Assembly: GCF_018449695.1 (NCBI RefSeq)
Contig: NZ_JAAVUY010000004.1
Span: forward strand, 186,001 to 250,000
Reading direction: 5' to 3'
Length of the DNA: 64,000 nt
From: Bradyrhizobium sp. dw_411
GTDB taxonomy: Bacteria > Pseudomonadota > Alphaproteobacteria > Rhizobiales > Xanthobacteraceae
Part shown: positions 1 to 7,788 of the stretch, piece after piece
How the letters are laid out: each line of letters begins with the position of its first letter
How positions within the stretch are numbered: the stretch's first letter is position 1
Notes under the pieces: generated by a model
What the model was told of the DNA's origin: nothing
The model's database searches: none
Seen by the model: only the letters and a program-made list of their open reading frames with translations
Program-made: the position numbers and the translations under genes

Positions 1-1296
1 TTTGCCATGTCGATAAATCTGCCGCAGTCCATTTCGCGGGCGGCTTACTGACCACCACGCTTGCAAGAGACTCGATCCAGGCATCAGGCGTAAGGCCCGG
101 ATCTCGCAGACGAAGGGAAAACGTCCGGATGCGAGTTTCTCGTACGGCAAGCGACACCCGAGCGGCTCGATAGGCCAACTTTGCTCGGTCAAAGTTACCC
201 TCGCCGGCCGAGAGGTGGCGGCCGACGTCGCTGGCAATCGCCACCAGCAGGGCCGGATAGGTATCGCGAAGCGTGTCTGTAGCGGACCTTAGCGTCGAGA
301 CGAATGCCTCTATTTCCTTGGTATCGCGCTTACCGTCCGGATCGAACGGCTTGATCCCGCACGCTTCGGGAAGTTGATGGAAGATCAGGCGCGACGGATC
401 CTGGCCGGTCAGGAGGCAGTCGCGCACCTTTATGGCGACGCCATCGATTTGCGATGATCGTCGCGTGAAGTCCGGCAGTTGGGCCGCAAATGTGCACAGA
501 GGCCCCACAACATCGAGCAGATCCGAATTCCGACTCTGCGGCTTTGAAGCAGAGAAACAGTCGAGCAGTCTCCGAAACACCTCCGCCCGAACCCCCACGA
601 CGCGACAGAGCTGGCATTCGAATGCTTCTGGTTGCTTGGTCAACCGGAGGAAGTCAGACGGCCCGAACTTATGCAGAAAAGTCCCGTTCTCATATACGGC
701 AATCTCGTGAGACCTCGTGCTCAGTACGATGGCGAGCAAGAGCGGTGATACACCGTCGCGCACTCCAAAGGGTTGTGCGCGCAGTTCAGCAAAGAGCCTG
801 TCAACGCCAATTCTTCCACCTTTTGCTGACTCGAGGACGTTCATGATCTTTGAAATGGCCGGACGAAGCCGCAGCGGGTCCCGGTCATCTGGCGGCTCAT
901 CGATAAAGAAGCGGCCTTTCTCCTCCCTATGAATATGCCCCGTCGACAGTACCGACAAGTACATCGACTTCTCCGGCGGAGCGCGGTCCTCATCTATTCC
1001 CAGCATTCTTCTGTCGGCGAAAAGAAAAATGCCTTCAATGAGGCGCATCCGCGCCGCAGCGGCGGCCGTGCTGAGAGCGTTCCTATTGAGCAGCTCGTTC
1101 ATCACAATCGGCGCCTTCGTGTAAAGGTCGTCGCAGACCAACGAAATTACGCCGGCCAGTTGTCGGCCTCGAGACACATCGACTGGATCGCCCGCTCTCC
1201 AGAGCTTGGCTTCTGACGCTAGCACGGAGCGCAGACCGATCGCGGCCTCAAGATTGGCTGCAAGGCGGTTTGACGAATTCCGAACCTGACGTTCCG
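1..1296 (-). other. Cytosolic-type segment fused in frame to the solenoid
   Basis: This is the part of the chimeric frame that is not beta-solenoid: about 430 residues with no Gly/Ser repeats, rich in Arg, Leu, Glu and Asp, and with several Cys residues. It begins near AERQVRNSSNRLAANLE and contains the stretches PPEKSMYLSVL, PFGVRDGVSPLLLA, YENGTFLHKF and FECQLCRVVGVRAEVF. From memory these resemble internal parts of large ATP-binding proteins found near helicase or phage-defence genes. No Walker motif lies in the visible part, so this is a weak impression and no function is assigned. The switch lies between about 1285 and 1305. Confidence 0.4.
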
Positions 1297-3301
1297 CCAC
1301 CGTGAGGGTGCCCGTCGTGCTGCCGCCGTTGCCGGCATCGTGGCCTACAGTCACAGCTCCGGTTGCGTTCAGACTTGTCCCCTGGCCTGCGATAGACGCT
1401 GTTCCGGTGCCGCCGTTCCAGCCAACTTCGAGGCCGGTGAGAGAAGCCTGGCCGCCGCTGCCCATATTCAGATTGCCAGTCGCACCGGCATTGTAGCCTA
1501 GAACCAGAGTCGTGCCCCTGAACGCGCCGCCAGTGGTGATATTCACCGTACCAGCGCCGGTGGTGCCGGCTCCGCCAAGACCACCAAAACCCGCCAGCGT
1601 CTCACCTGCCGTCTGCGTGACGATCGCATTATTTGCAATATTCAACGTGCCTGTGCCGGCCTGTTCGCCGAGCGTGAAGTTGTTCCCGATTGTGAAGCCC
1701 GACCCTTGGCCGGTGACGGTAACCGTTCCCGTTCCCCCCTGACCGACCTGGCCGACGCCTCCAAAACTCGCAACGCCGCCGTTGGAAATCGTCAAGCTGT
1801 TCGCGCCGGACGAACTGAAGCCTACGACCAGGTTGCCGCTGGCGGTCAAGCTCGAACCAGCGCCGTCGATCGTGCCGGTGCCGAGCGCACCGCCGTCGCC
1901 GATCGAGACATTTACCGCCGTAACTGTGCCGCCGGAGAGGATATTGAGCGTCCCGGTCGCACCGGAGATCTGCGCGACATAGATGCTGTTTCCAACGTTG
2001 TTGATCTTGCCGCCGTTGGAAACGGTCAGGGTGCCGACGGTGGTGGTGCCGGGTGCGGTGCCGCCGGCCACGACAATATCCGATCCGGAGTTCCAGGTTG
2101 AGCCGGCGCCATCGACAGTGAGCTTGCCTGTGCCGCCGGTCGTCACCCCATCATTGTAACCGATCAAGGTCGCCTGCGTGAAATTGGTCGAGGTGTTCAA
2201 GGTGCCACCCGCCGAGACCAGGACCGTGCCCGAAGAACCCGTTCCATAGCCGAGAGCCAGGGCGCCTGTATTATTTGCGCCAACTGTCCAGACCGATCCG
2301 GCCCCGGTGACGGTCACCGATCCAGTGCCGCCGGCACCAGTGGTGCCGCCGGTATAGCCGATAAAGGCGTTGCCTTGGTTCGAGAAAGTCCCGCCGGCGG
2401 AGACCGTGATCGAGCCGCTGGCGCCAGTTCCCGACCCTACGGCGAGGTTACCCCCCACGCCGATGACCCAGCTCGAACCCGTCCCCGCAATAGTGACGGC
2501 GCCCGTGCCGCCGGCCGGAACGCCCGCGGCTTCGCTATTGGAGCCGATCGTGTTGAGGGCAGCGGTCGTCAGGGTACCGCCATTGGTGATGTTTATTGTG
2601 CCCGTGCCGCCGTTGAAGCCTTCTCGGATCGCCGCGGTCGGATCCGCCACCGACCCACCGTTGATATTGAGGGTGCCGGTGCCGCTGGTCGAACCGACCG
2701 TAAGGAGCCCTCCCGTCATATTCAGAAGGCCGCCGGTCCCTGCACCGGTGCCAATGGAAAGCGTACCTACGGCGCCGGAACCGAAGCCGACGCGAACGCC
2801 GACATTGCTCGCGTTCCAGGTCGAGCCCGTGCCGGAAACGACCATCGTGCCGGTACCCGACGTCGCGGTGGAGATGCCGCCCGTCACGCTGGCGGGTGCG
2901 ATACCAATGGTGCTGTTGAGTGCCGTCGAAAGCGTTCCTCCCGCGACGACATCCAGTTCGCCCCCGCCAAGAACCTGAAGTCCTCCGGCGGTCGCGGTGC
3001 CACCAGCGCCGATCGTCACAATGCCAGGTGTTTGAATGAGCGTCGGACTGTCGGTCGCCGCAGGCAGCCGGTGCGTCGCGGTGTTGTCGGTCCAGTCGGC
3101 CGCCGTGAACCAGCTGGCATTGGTGCCGCTCGGAGCGGTCCACGTCACGGTCTGCGCCCTGGCTTCGCCCGTGAAAGAAAGCGCAATCAGCGGCACCGCG
3201 CCCAGCAGCGCGGTGCGCGCTACCGATCCGCGCAGCAGGTGGCGCTGCCGGTAGAAAACGGAATTTTGCCTGGAGTTTTTCGGCGCGTTCGCTTCGTACA
3301 T
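1..3301 (-). CDS. Autotransporter-like beta-solenoid protein, in-frame chimera, 3' end beyond window
   Basis: The minus frame is open from an ATG at 3301 to the left edge, about 1,100 codons with no stop. Residues 1-50 form a long secretion signal (basic stretch, hydrophobic segment around GAVPLIALSF, likely cleavage after EARA). Residues 50 to about 667 are degenerate 30-60-residue solenoid repeats of the type GTLTVSNGG / GAGSTW / VGFGSG, rich in Gly, Ser, Thr and Asn, as in type V secretion passengers. After a last TLTV near 1300 the character changes abruptly to a charged, helical, repeat-free protein (see the separate entry). No barrel or stop is visible because the gene leaves the window. 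A weak purine-rich site precedes the ATG. The exported N-terminal part is well supported; whether the whole ORF is one natural gene is doubtful. Confidence 0.75.
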   Translation of the reverse strand, partial: MYEANAPKNSRQNSVFYRQRHLLRGSVARTALLGAVPLIALSFTGEARAQTVTWTAPSGTNASWFTAADWTDNTATHRLPAATDSPTLIQTPGIVTIGAGGTATAGGLQVLGGGELDVVAGGTLSTALNSTIGIAPASVTGGISTATSGTGTMVVSGTGSTWNASNVGVRVGFGSGAVGTLSIGTGAGTGGLLNMTGGLLTVGSTSGTGTLNINGGSVADPTAAIREGFNGGTGTINITNGGTLTTAALNTIGSNSEAAGVPAGGTGAVTIAGTGSSWVIGVGGNLAVGSGTGASGSITVSAGGTFSNQGNAFIGYTGGTTGAGGTGSVTVTGAGSVWTVGANNTGALALGYGTGSSGTVLVSAGGTLNTSTNFTQATLIGYNDGVTTGGTGKLTVDGAGSTWNSGSDIVVAGGTAPGTTTVGTLTVSNGGKINNVGNSIYVAQISGATGTLNILSGGTVTAVNVSIGDGGALGTGTIDGAGSSLTASGNLVVGFSSSGANSLTISNGGVASFGGVGQVGQGGTGTVTVTGQGSGFTIGNNFTLGEQAGTGTLNIANNAIVTQTAGETLAGFGGLGGAGTTGAGTVNITTGGAFRGTTLVLGYNAGATGNLNMGSGGQASLTGLEVGWNGGTGTASIAGQGTSLNATGAVTVGHDAGNGGSTTGTLTVAERQVRNSSNRLAANLEAAIGLRSVLASEAKLWRAGDPVDVSRGRQLAGVISLVCDDLYTKAPIVMNELLNRNALSTAAAAARMRLIEGIFLFADRRMLGIDEDRAPPEKSMYLSVLSTGHIHREEKGRFFIDEPPDDRDPLRLRPAISKIMNVLESAKGGRIGVDRLFAELRAQPFGVRDGVSPLLLAIVLSTRSHEIAVYENGTFLHKFGPSDFLRLTKQPEAFECQLCRVVGVRAEVFRRLLDCFSASKPQSRNSDLLDVVGPLCTFAAQLPDFTRRSSQIDGVAIKVRDCLLTGQDPSRLIFHQLPEACGIKPFDPDGKRDTKEIEAFVSTLRSATDTLRDTYPALLVAIASDVGRHLSAGEGNFDRAKLAYRAARVSLAVRETRIRTFSLRLRDPGLTPDAWIESLASVVVSKPPAKWTAADLSTWQ

Positions 3302-4368
3302 GGTCCGCTCTTTTCTTTTCGAATTCCGCCCGGCGACGCCGGAGATTTTTAAAACGATCGGCCCGTCACGAGCCGCACGACTGCATTCGCTGTCGCGCAT
3401 GCGACGGCGTTTCGGCTGCCTTTGAGCCAGCCGTTATTGTTGTGCTTGCGATCTCTTGCTGTTCGGTCGGAAGCTCTCAGCCGCCTCTTCACTCAGCACA
3501 GGTGTGTCAGGTTTGCCGACCTGCGACGACAAAGCGTCGCCACCGACCGTCCCTAAGCACTACCGACTCTCACTTTTTCCGCGGCGCCCTGTGCGCCAAA
3601 CACCCTTTCCGGCACAAAGCCGTCCTCTCAACAGGAGCGCGCGACCGCGGCAAGATCGTCCGATCGAATCCCCTCACCCGAGAAGACGATTGGAGCCGTC
3701 CGAGACTGAATCAAAAAAATTTATCAGGTTGGAATTTTAATGAATCCCGGGCTGCCGCCTCCCGGAGAGTGGCACGCGCTGGAGAGAGCAAATGTCTTTT
3801 GTCAGTGATGCAAAGCCACCTGTTGCACCGATAAATCCCGCCGCCTGAGCCGGGACGTGGTCACGTCCTGTTTCTCGACCAGGGGACAGAAGCGCTCTCA
3901 TAGGTCGAGCGATGATCGGCCCGGCTTTGTCAGGCAGTTCAGAGGCTAAAGCAGCCGACACAGACAAAGACGAGTTAATGCCGCCGAGCGGCAATGAGCC
4001 TCTCCGCCCCCTGTTCGTGACGGACCAATATATTTTGACGTGCCTTCCGCGCTGGCGTGAATCCGCAACCGGGAAACACCTCCAGCACCCGACCAGTCGG
4101 ACCCAGGCAATGAGGTCCGCAGGCACGAAACGATATCGGCCTGCATTAACGTCATCGGTGCAAGCGGATGGTGCTCGCGAGGATGGAATGAAACTGGTGC
4201 GGCGCCATGCCGCTGCGGCCCGGTTCGAACCTCACCAATGTCCTGTTGCCGCCCAAGAACGCCAGCGCGGCATTTCTGGAGGCAGGCGAGCGGCTCGGAC
4301 GCGCTTTCGTCGCCGCGGGATTGCCCGAGCAGTGACGCGGCGGTGCCGTGCGCTAAGCCAATCGCGGA
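3302..4368. other. Intergenic stretch, little coding signal
   Basis: About 1.07 kb between the solenoid gene (left, leftward) and an NAD(P)-binding protein gene (also leftward). The possible frames on both strands have shadow-like composition (runs of Arg, Ser and Pro) and no convincing start site. It should hold the promoter and leader of the solenoid gene. A near-perfect hairpin, GGACGTG-GT-CACGTCC, lies at 3853-3868 and is followed by TGTTTCTC. It could be a terminator or a regulator site. The only short frame with coding-like composition is 4207-4335 (separate entry). Confidence 0.5.
4207..4335 (+). CDS. Possible 42-aa small protein or gene remnant
   Basis: A short frame starts at ATG 4207 directly after an in-frame stop (4189) and ends at TGA 4333. 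The predicted peptide (begins MPLRPGSNLTNV, ends GLPEQ) has ordinary amino-acid balance with a helical Ala/Leu/Glu half, unlike the Arg-rich neighbouring frames. It is not recognised. It could be a real microprotein, the 3' remnant of a decayed gene, or chance. No clear ribosome binding site is seen. Confidence 0.2.
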   Translation: MPLRPGSNLTNVLLPPKNASAAFLEAGERLGRAFVAAGLPEQ

Positions 4369-5049
4369 TTAGTTAAGCGCACGCAACCTCTCTCTCATCG
4401 CCGCATTTTCGAGATAGACAACGCCGTCGCTTCGGACCGAGCTATTGATGAACTCAGCGACAAAGGCGCGCCCGATATCATCCTGCTCAATGGTGCCGAA
4501 AGATCCCGGAATCAGACGCCCCAACCAGGCTACATAGCCCGGCGTGTGCGCATTGCCTGCGATAATTCCCAGACGGAAAATCGCAAGGCGCTGGAAGCCT
4601 ATCTCTCTAACCGCGTCTTCTTTCAACCCCATCACCCGCACATAGCGGATCCTGCTTTTCGCAGTGCTTCCCACTGCCGAGAGCAGGGAAAACTGTGTGA
4701 TACCTCCGGCCTGACAACCGCGGGCAAAGCCACCGACCACGCCAATCTCGAGGGCCTTTAATTCCGCCTCGCTCCACTGCATGCTGCCTTTACCGACGCC
4801 AACGCAGGATGCCCCATAGACGGGATCGCCTTGCGCGACCATGTCCTGCGCAAGCTTGGTTACTTCCGCCGAAAACTGAGTAGCTGCCGTATCCAGAATC
4901 ACCTGCCGCACACGGGAATCAGCGGTCAGGGAGATCGCCTTGCGATTGACCATCACGACTTCGGCGCAGGCCGGCCCCGAAGCCAGCGCGCGCACCACCG
5001 CGGCTCCCACCTGCCCCGTGCCACCGATAATCAAGACACGAAATGCCAT
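4369..5049 (-). CDS. NAD(P)-binding Rossmann-fold protein (TIP30/NmrA-like)
   Basis: 226 residues starting at MAFRVLIIGGTG. The glycine-rich dinucleotide motif GGTGQVG sits at residues 8-14 after a beta strand, as in atypical short-chain dehydrogenases of the NmrA/HTATIP2 group. An SLLSAVGS segment and later helices fit the family, but no classic YxxxK catalytic pair is evident. A redox-sensor or oxidoreductase role is therefore inferred only from the fold. A longer frame exists upstream (to 5100), but the residues before MAFRV look non-coding. It is transcribed leftward and stands alone. Confidence 0.7.
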   Translation of the reverse strand: MAFRVLIIGGTGQVGAAVVRALASGPACAEVVMVNRKAISLTADSRVRQVILDTAATQFSAEVTKLAQDMVAQGDPVYGASCVGVGKGSMQWSEAELKALEIGVVGGFARGCQAGGITQFSLLSAVGSTAKSRIRYVRVMGLKEDAVREIGFQRLAIFRLGIIAGNAHTPGYVAWLGRLIPGSFGTIEQDDIGRAFVAEFINSSVRSDGVVYLENAAMRERLRALN

Positions 5050-5119
5050 TTGAGGCCTTTTGCCGAGGAGCCCCCAAGAGGCCCCGCACCTGAGAAGCAA
5101 GCGCTAATGTTTAGCGAGG

Positions 5120-5434
5120 CTAGAACCAGCTCGGGTTTGGATATGGATTTACCTTGAAAGGCGAAGTCCCACCCGGTGCATACATCGGGTCGCGCGCACA
5201 GGCGGCGCTTCCGCGATTGTCATAACTTCCAGAGCCCCGGAAAGCGTTGAAGGACTGGTAATCGTACACGGGGCTGTAAGGGTTTCCCGGCTGGATCGTC
5301 GCGCAATATGTGCTGATGGTTTGCTGCGGGGGTTGGCCCAAATCTTGTTGCCTCAAGTCTTGTTGCTGCTGGGCAATTGCAGGCGTTGCCATCACGGCAA
5401 GAACCAAAGCGATCCTGAATTCTCTCGATATCAT
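5120..5434 (-). CDS. Small secreted protein of unknown function
   Basis: 104 residues. The start MISREFRIALVLAVMATPAIA gives a textbook signal peptide, with cleavage before the QQQQ run. The mature part is Gln-rich, then Tyr/Asn/Pro/Ser-rich with two cysteines (TYCATI and AACARDP), suggesting a small periplasmic or outer-surface protein with one disulfide. AGGGAG precedes the ATG at 5434. The gene is followed closely by the NAD(P)-binding gene on the same strand. The family is not recognised. Confidence 0.6.
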   Translation of the reverse strand: MISREFRIALVLAVMATPAIAQQQQDLRQQDLGQPPQQTISTYCATIQPGNPYSPVYDYQSFNAFRGSGSYDNRGSAACARDPMYAPGGTSPFKVNPYPNPSWF

Positions 5435-5712
5435 CCAACTGCTCCCTTGGTCCCGGAACGGCACAAACAGGATTCGCTTTTAAGACATGTCCCTTGTTTT
5501 TTAAAAGGCATTTGGGGGAAGCACGGAAAATTGTGATCGCGGTTGAACCACTCCAGACTCCAGGGAACCTGCGGGCTACTCACCGCCTTGGGGCGCGGAC
5601 ATGAGCCCGCGCGCCCTCGTCTCTACCGCCTGAGCGGCAGCGCCGGTGTCATGATCGGCACGGCGCCGCAGCGGTATGTGTCGTCTTCGCCAATATGGCG
5701 AAGCCCGTAACG

Positions 5713-5943
5713 TCAATCGTTCGATTTCGGTCCGCCATGATAGCGGTGCGCATTGCTCTCGGCCGTCTGCGTCGCCATTGCCGGATAGAAAGCATCGAAG
5801 GCAGATCGCCCTTGCTGATCCGAATGGCCGGTCGCTGCGGACCAATCCCGGGTGACGGGTCCGGCCGCTTGCGCAGTCGCAAGTCCTGAAATCGCAACCA
5901 GCATCGTTATCGATGCCGCGAGGGTAAGGTTTTTCATCGTCAT
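5713..5943 (-). CDS. Small secreted protein of unknown function
   Basis: 76 residues: MTMKNLTLAASITMLVAIS opens a signal peptide with likely cleavage after AQA. The roughly 50-residue mature part is polar (Asp, Ser, Gln, His) with no cysteine and looks flexible. Two start codons (5943 and 5937) are possible; a TATAAG-like -10 element and a GGAAACAG stretch lie just upstream on the minus strand. Short exported proteins like this are common in Bradyrhizobium relatives. No function is assigned. Confidence 0.55.
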   Translation of the reverse strand: MTMKNLTLAASITMLVAISGLATAQAAGPVTRDWSAATGHSDQQGRSAFDAFYPAMATQTAESNAHRYHGGPKSND

Positions 5944-6243
5944 GGCTCTGTTTCCTTATACTGTGTCGTCATCCCCTTGGCAGGGAGATGCGGATCGGGG
6001 CATAGGAATGCGAGCCTGGATCACCCATCCAGTTATAAACGCGACATAGGAACCGGGTCGTCAGTTGCGCTGGCGCCCTCGCCGCGCGTTATGTCTCCGC
6101 GCCTCGAAAACGCGGCACATTTAGGCAAAAGCCCTGTTGAAATATTGAAAAACCTGTGTTTCCGTCGTTGCTTGTCTGCGTCGTCACGCCAAGAATCGCA
6201 GCCGTGATATTCTGCGCCCTGCAACCCGGCCCATAGGAAAACG

Positions 6244-7395
6244 GTGATCATGAACCCGCGGTTGGCATCGATGGCAGCTTTGTGCCGAGAGGGCGCCATG
6301 CCTGCTTTGGTTCTCGCGTGGATTGCTGCGTTTGGTTCTGCAGGAATCGACCACACCAGCGCTGCACCCATCGTTGCGCGCGTCGCACCGCTTCTCACCG
6401 CCGACGCCAGATTCGCCGACAAAGCCCCGCCAATCGTGTCGACCGCCACAAGCGTCGTCCCTGCCAGCATATCCGTCACTGAAGTTCCTGCTGTCGCCCC
6501 TTCACCCGTTCTTGCACCCGTCCTTGCACCCGCCCCCACGGAGCCGGACCCGATCGTTACCGCCGCGCTGACGGATCCGGCGGAAGTGCTGCGCCCCGAA
6601 ACGCCGGCAGATCCAATCTTCCAAACTGGCAAAGCGACCGATGAGTCCGGCAATTCCGGGGCGGCTGTCGAGTCGGCCAAAACTCCCGATGACTGCTCTG
6701 ATAGCTGCATCGACAGTTACCTTTGGACGCTTTACGAGCGCACGCCGAAGGAAGACAGCGTCAAAGAGCACGAGCAGCGACAGGTGACCGTCAAGAAGAA
6801 GGGCAAAATGGTAACGGTCACCAGGACCGTTACAAAAATTGCCGATGAAGACTTCGCCTGGAAGGACTTCAAGGCCGCCGAGAACGCCGGCATGCCGGTG
6901 CCGGACTATGTCATCGGAGGCATGGATCGGGAATTCAAGCTGAAGCTGTTTCATCTGCTTCGCGCCGCGGATGACGCCGGCCTGTCACCCGGCATCACCA
7001 GCGCATTCCGCGATGATTACCGTCAGTCGATTGCAAGCGGCCTCAAGGCGGCCAACGACAGGTCCTATCATGGCGGCAGCTCCCGTGGCGGCTATGGCCA
7101 CGGCATCGCGGCCGATATCGTTGGCGTCAACGGTGCGACACGCGCCGAACGTCTGGCCTCGAGCCAGACCCTCTGGAAATGGGTCGACACGCACGAGAAA
7201 GAGTTCGGGATCGGACGGCCTTATCTCAACAGAGATCCCCCGCATGTCGCGTCGATCGACGGCAAGGAATACGCCGATCACCATCCCCGGATGAGGGTTC
7301 GACAGGCGAGATCAGCAGCGAAGCCAGACAAGGGCCTCGCTTCACGGGACGATCATGCCACGGCGAAACGCGTGAGAACGGCACGATCCTCGTAG
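6244..7395 (+). CDS. Exported VanY/M15-type D,D-carboxypeptidase-like protein
   Basis: 383 residues. The N-terminus has a hydrophobic signal or anchor (about 18-42), then an Ala/Pro/Val-rich linker (about 60-130), a DDCSDSC segment and a basic KKKGKMVTVTR patch. The C-terminal half carries the zinc-peptidase pattern of family M15: SYHGG..GYGHGIAAD (Ser/His about 274-276, His about 285, Asp about 290) and DPPHV (His about 333). The expected role is trimming D-Ala from peptidoglycan stem peptides in the periplasm. The first half of the SxHxxGxAxD motif is stretched by a Gly/Ser insertion (HGGSSRGGYGHG), so activity is not certain. GTG 6244 is preferred because AGG lies 6 nt upstream; ATG 6250 is the alternative. 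Confidence 0.75.
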   Translation: MIMNPRLASMAALCREGAMPALVLAWIAAFGSAGIDHTSAAPIVARVAPLLTADARFADKAPPIVSTATSVVPASISVTEVPAVAPSPVLAPVLAPAPTEPDPIVTAALTDPAEVLRPETPADPIFQTGKATDESGNSGAAVESAKTPDDCSDSCIDSYLWTLYERTPKEDSVKEHEQRQVTVKKKGKMVTVTRTVTKIADEDFAWKDFKAAENAGMPVPDYVIGGMDREFKLKLFHLLRAADDAGLSPGITSAFRDDYRQSIASGLKAANDRSYHGGSSRGGYGHGIAADIVGVNGATRAERLASSQTLWKWVDTHEKEFGIGRPYLNRDPPHVASIDGKEYADHHPRMRVRQARSAAKPDKGLASRDDHATAKRVRTARSS

Positions 7396-7423
7396 CCGCG
7401 AACGATCCCACTCCGATCCGCTT

Positions 7424-7582
7424 TTATCCGCCTGATTTGTTGATCTTCTTCACTTTGGCATCGGTCGCTTCAATCGACGCCGCCAACTCCAGGATCGCTT
7501 TCGCCAAGAGGTCAGCGGCTTCCTTGGGATCCTGCGACCGTTCGGCCCGAAGCGCATAATTTTTGGCTGAAGACAGTGACAT
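7424..7582 (-). CDS. Small helical protein of unknown function
   Basis: 52 residues from MSLSSAKNYALRAE, largely helical (Ala, Glu, Lys, Leu) and ending in a Lys-rich tail. The start at 7582 is chosen because GGGGAGG sits about 7 nt upstream; a second ATG two codons earlier touches that site. It is convergent with the M15 peptidase gene, 28 bp away. Similar unassigned short proteins occur in rhizobial genomes. No function is proposed. Confidence 0.5.
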   Translation of the reverse strand: MSLSSAKNYALRAERSQDPKEAADLLAKAILELAASIEATDAKVKKINKSGG

Positions 7583-7788
7583 CGGCATCCTCCCCTGCGG
7601 AAAATCCGCGGGGTGAGACGACGGGTTTTCTTGCGCATTGTCCAGCGTCGAAGCGCGAGTCTGCCCTGCTCGAATCGGCGTCAGATCAACTTCACTTGAC
7701 AAGAGTAGCCAGCGGGATCGCGGGGGTGTCTCAGCGGCAACGATGGCACGCCAATTGCTTGATCCCTGACAGCACCGAGGAGCTCATT

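Noticed and set aside
1302..3352. Plus-strand frames rich in Pro/Val or Arg/Gly
   Set aside because: Antisense of the solenoid repeats; the exported protein on the minus strand explains the region.
3442..4376. Plus-strand frames of 130 and 154 codons
   Set aside because: Arg/Ser/Cys/His-rich translation with no start site signal; typical of non-coding high-GC DNA.
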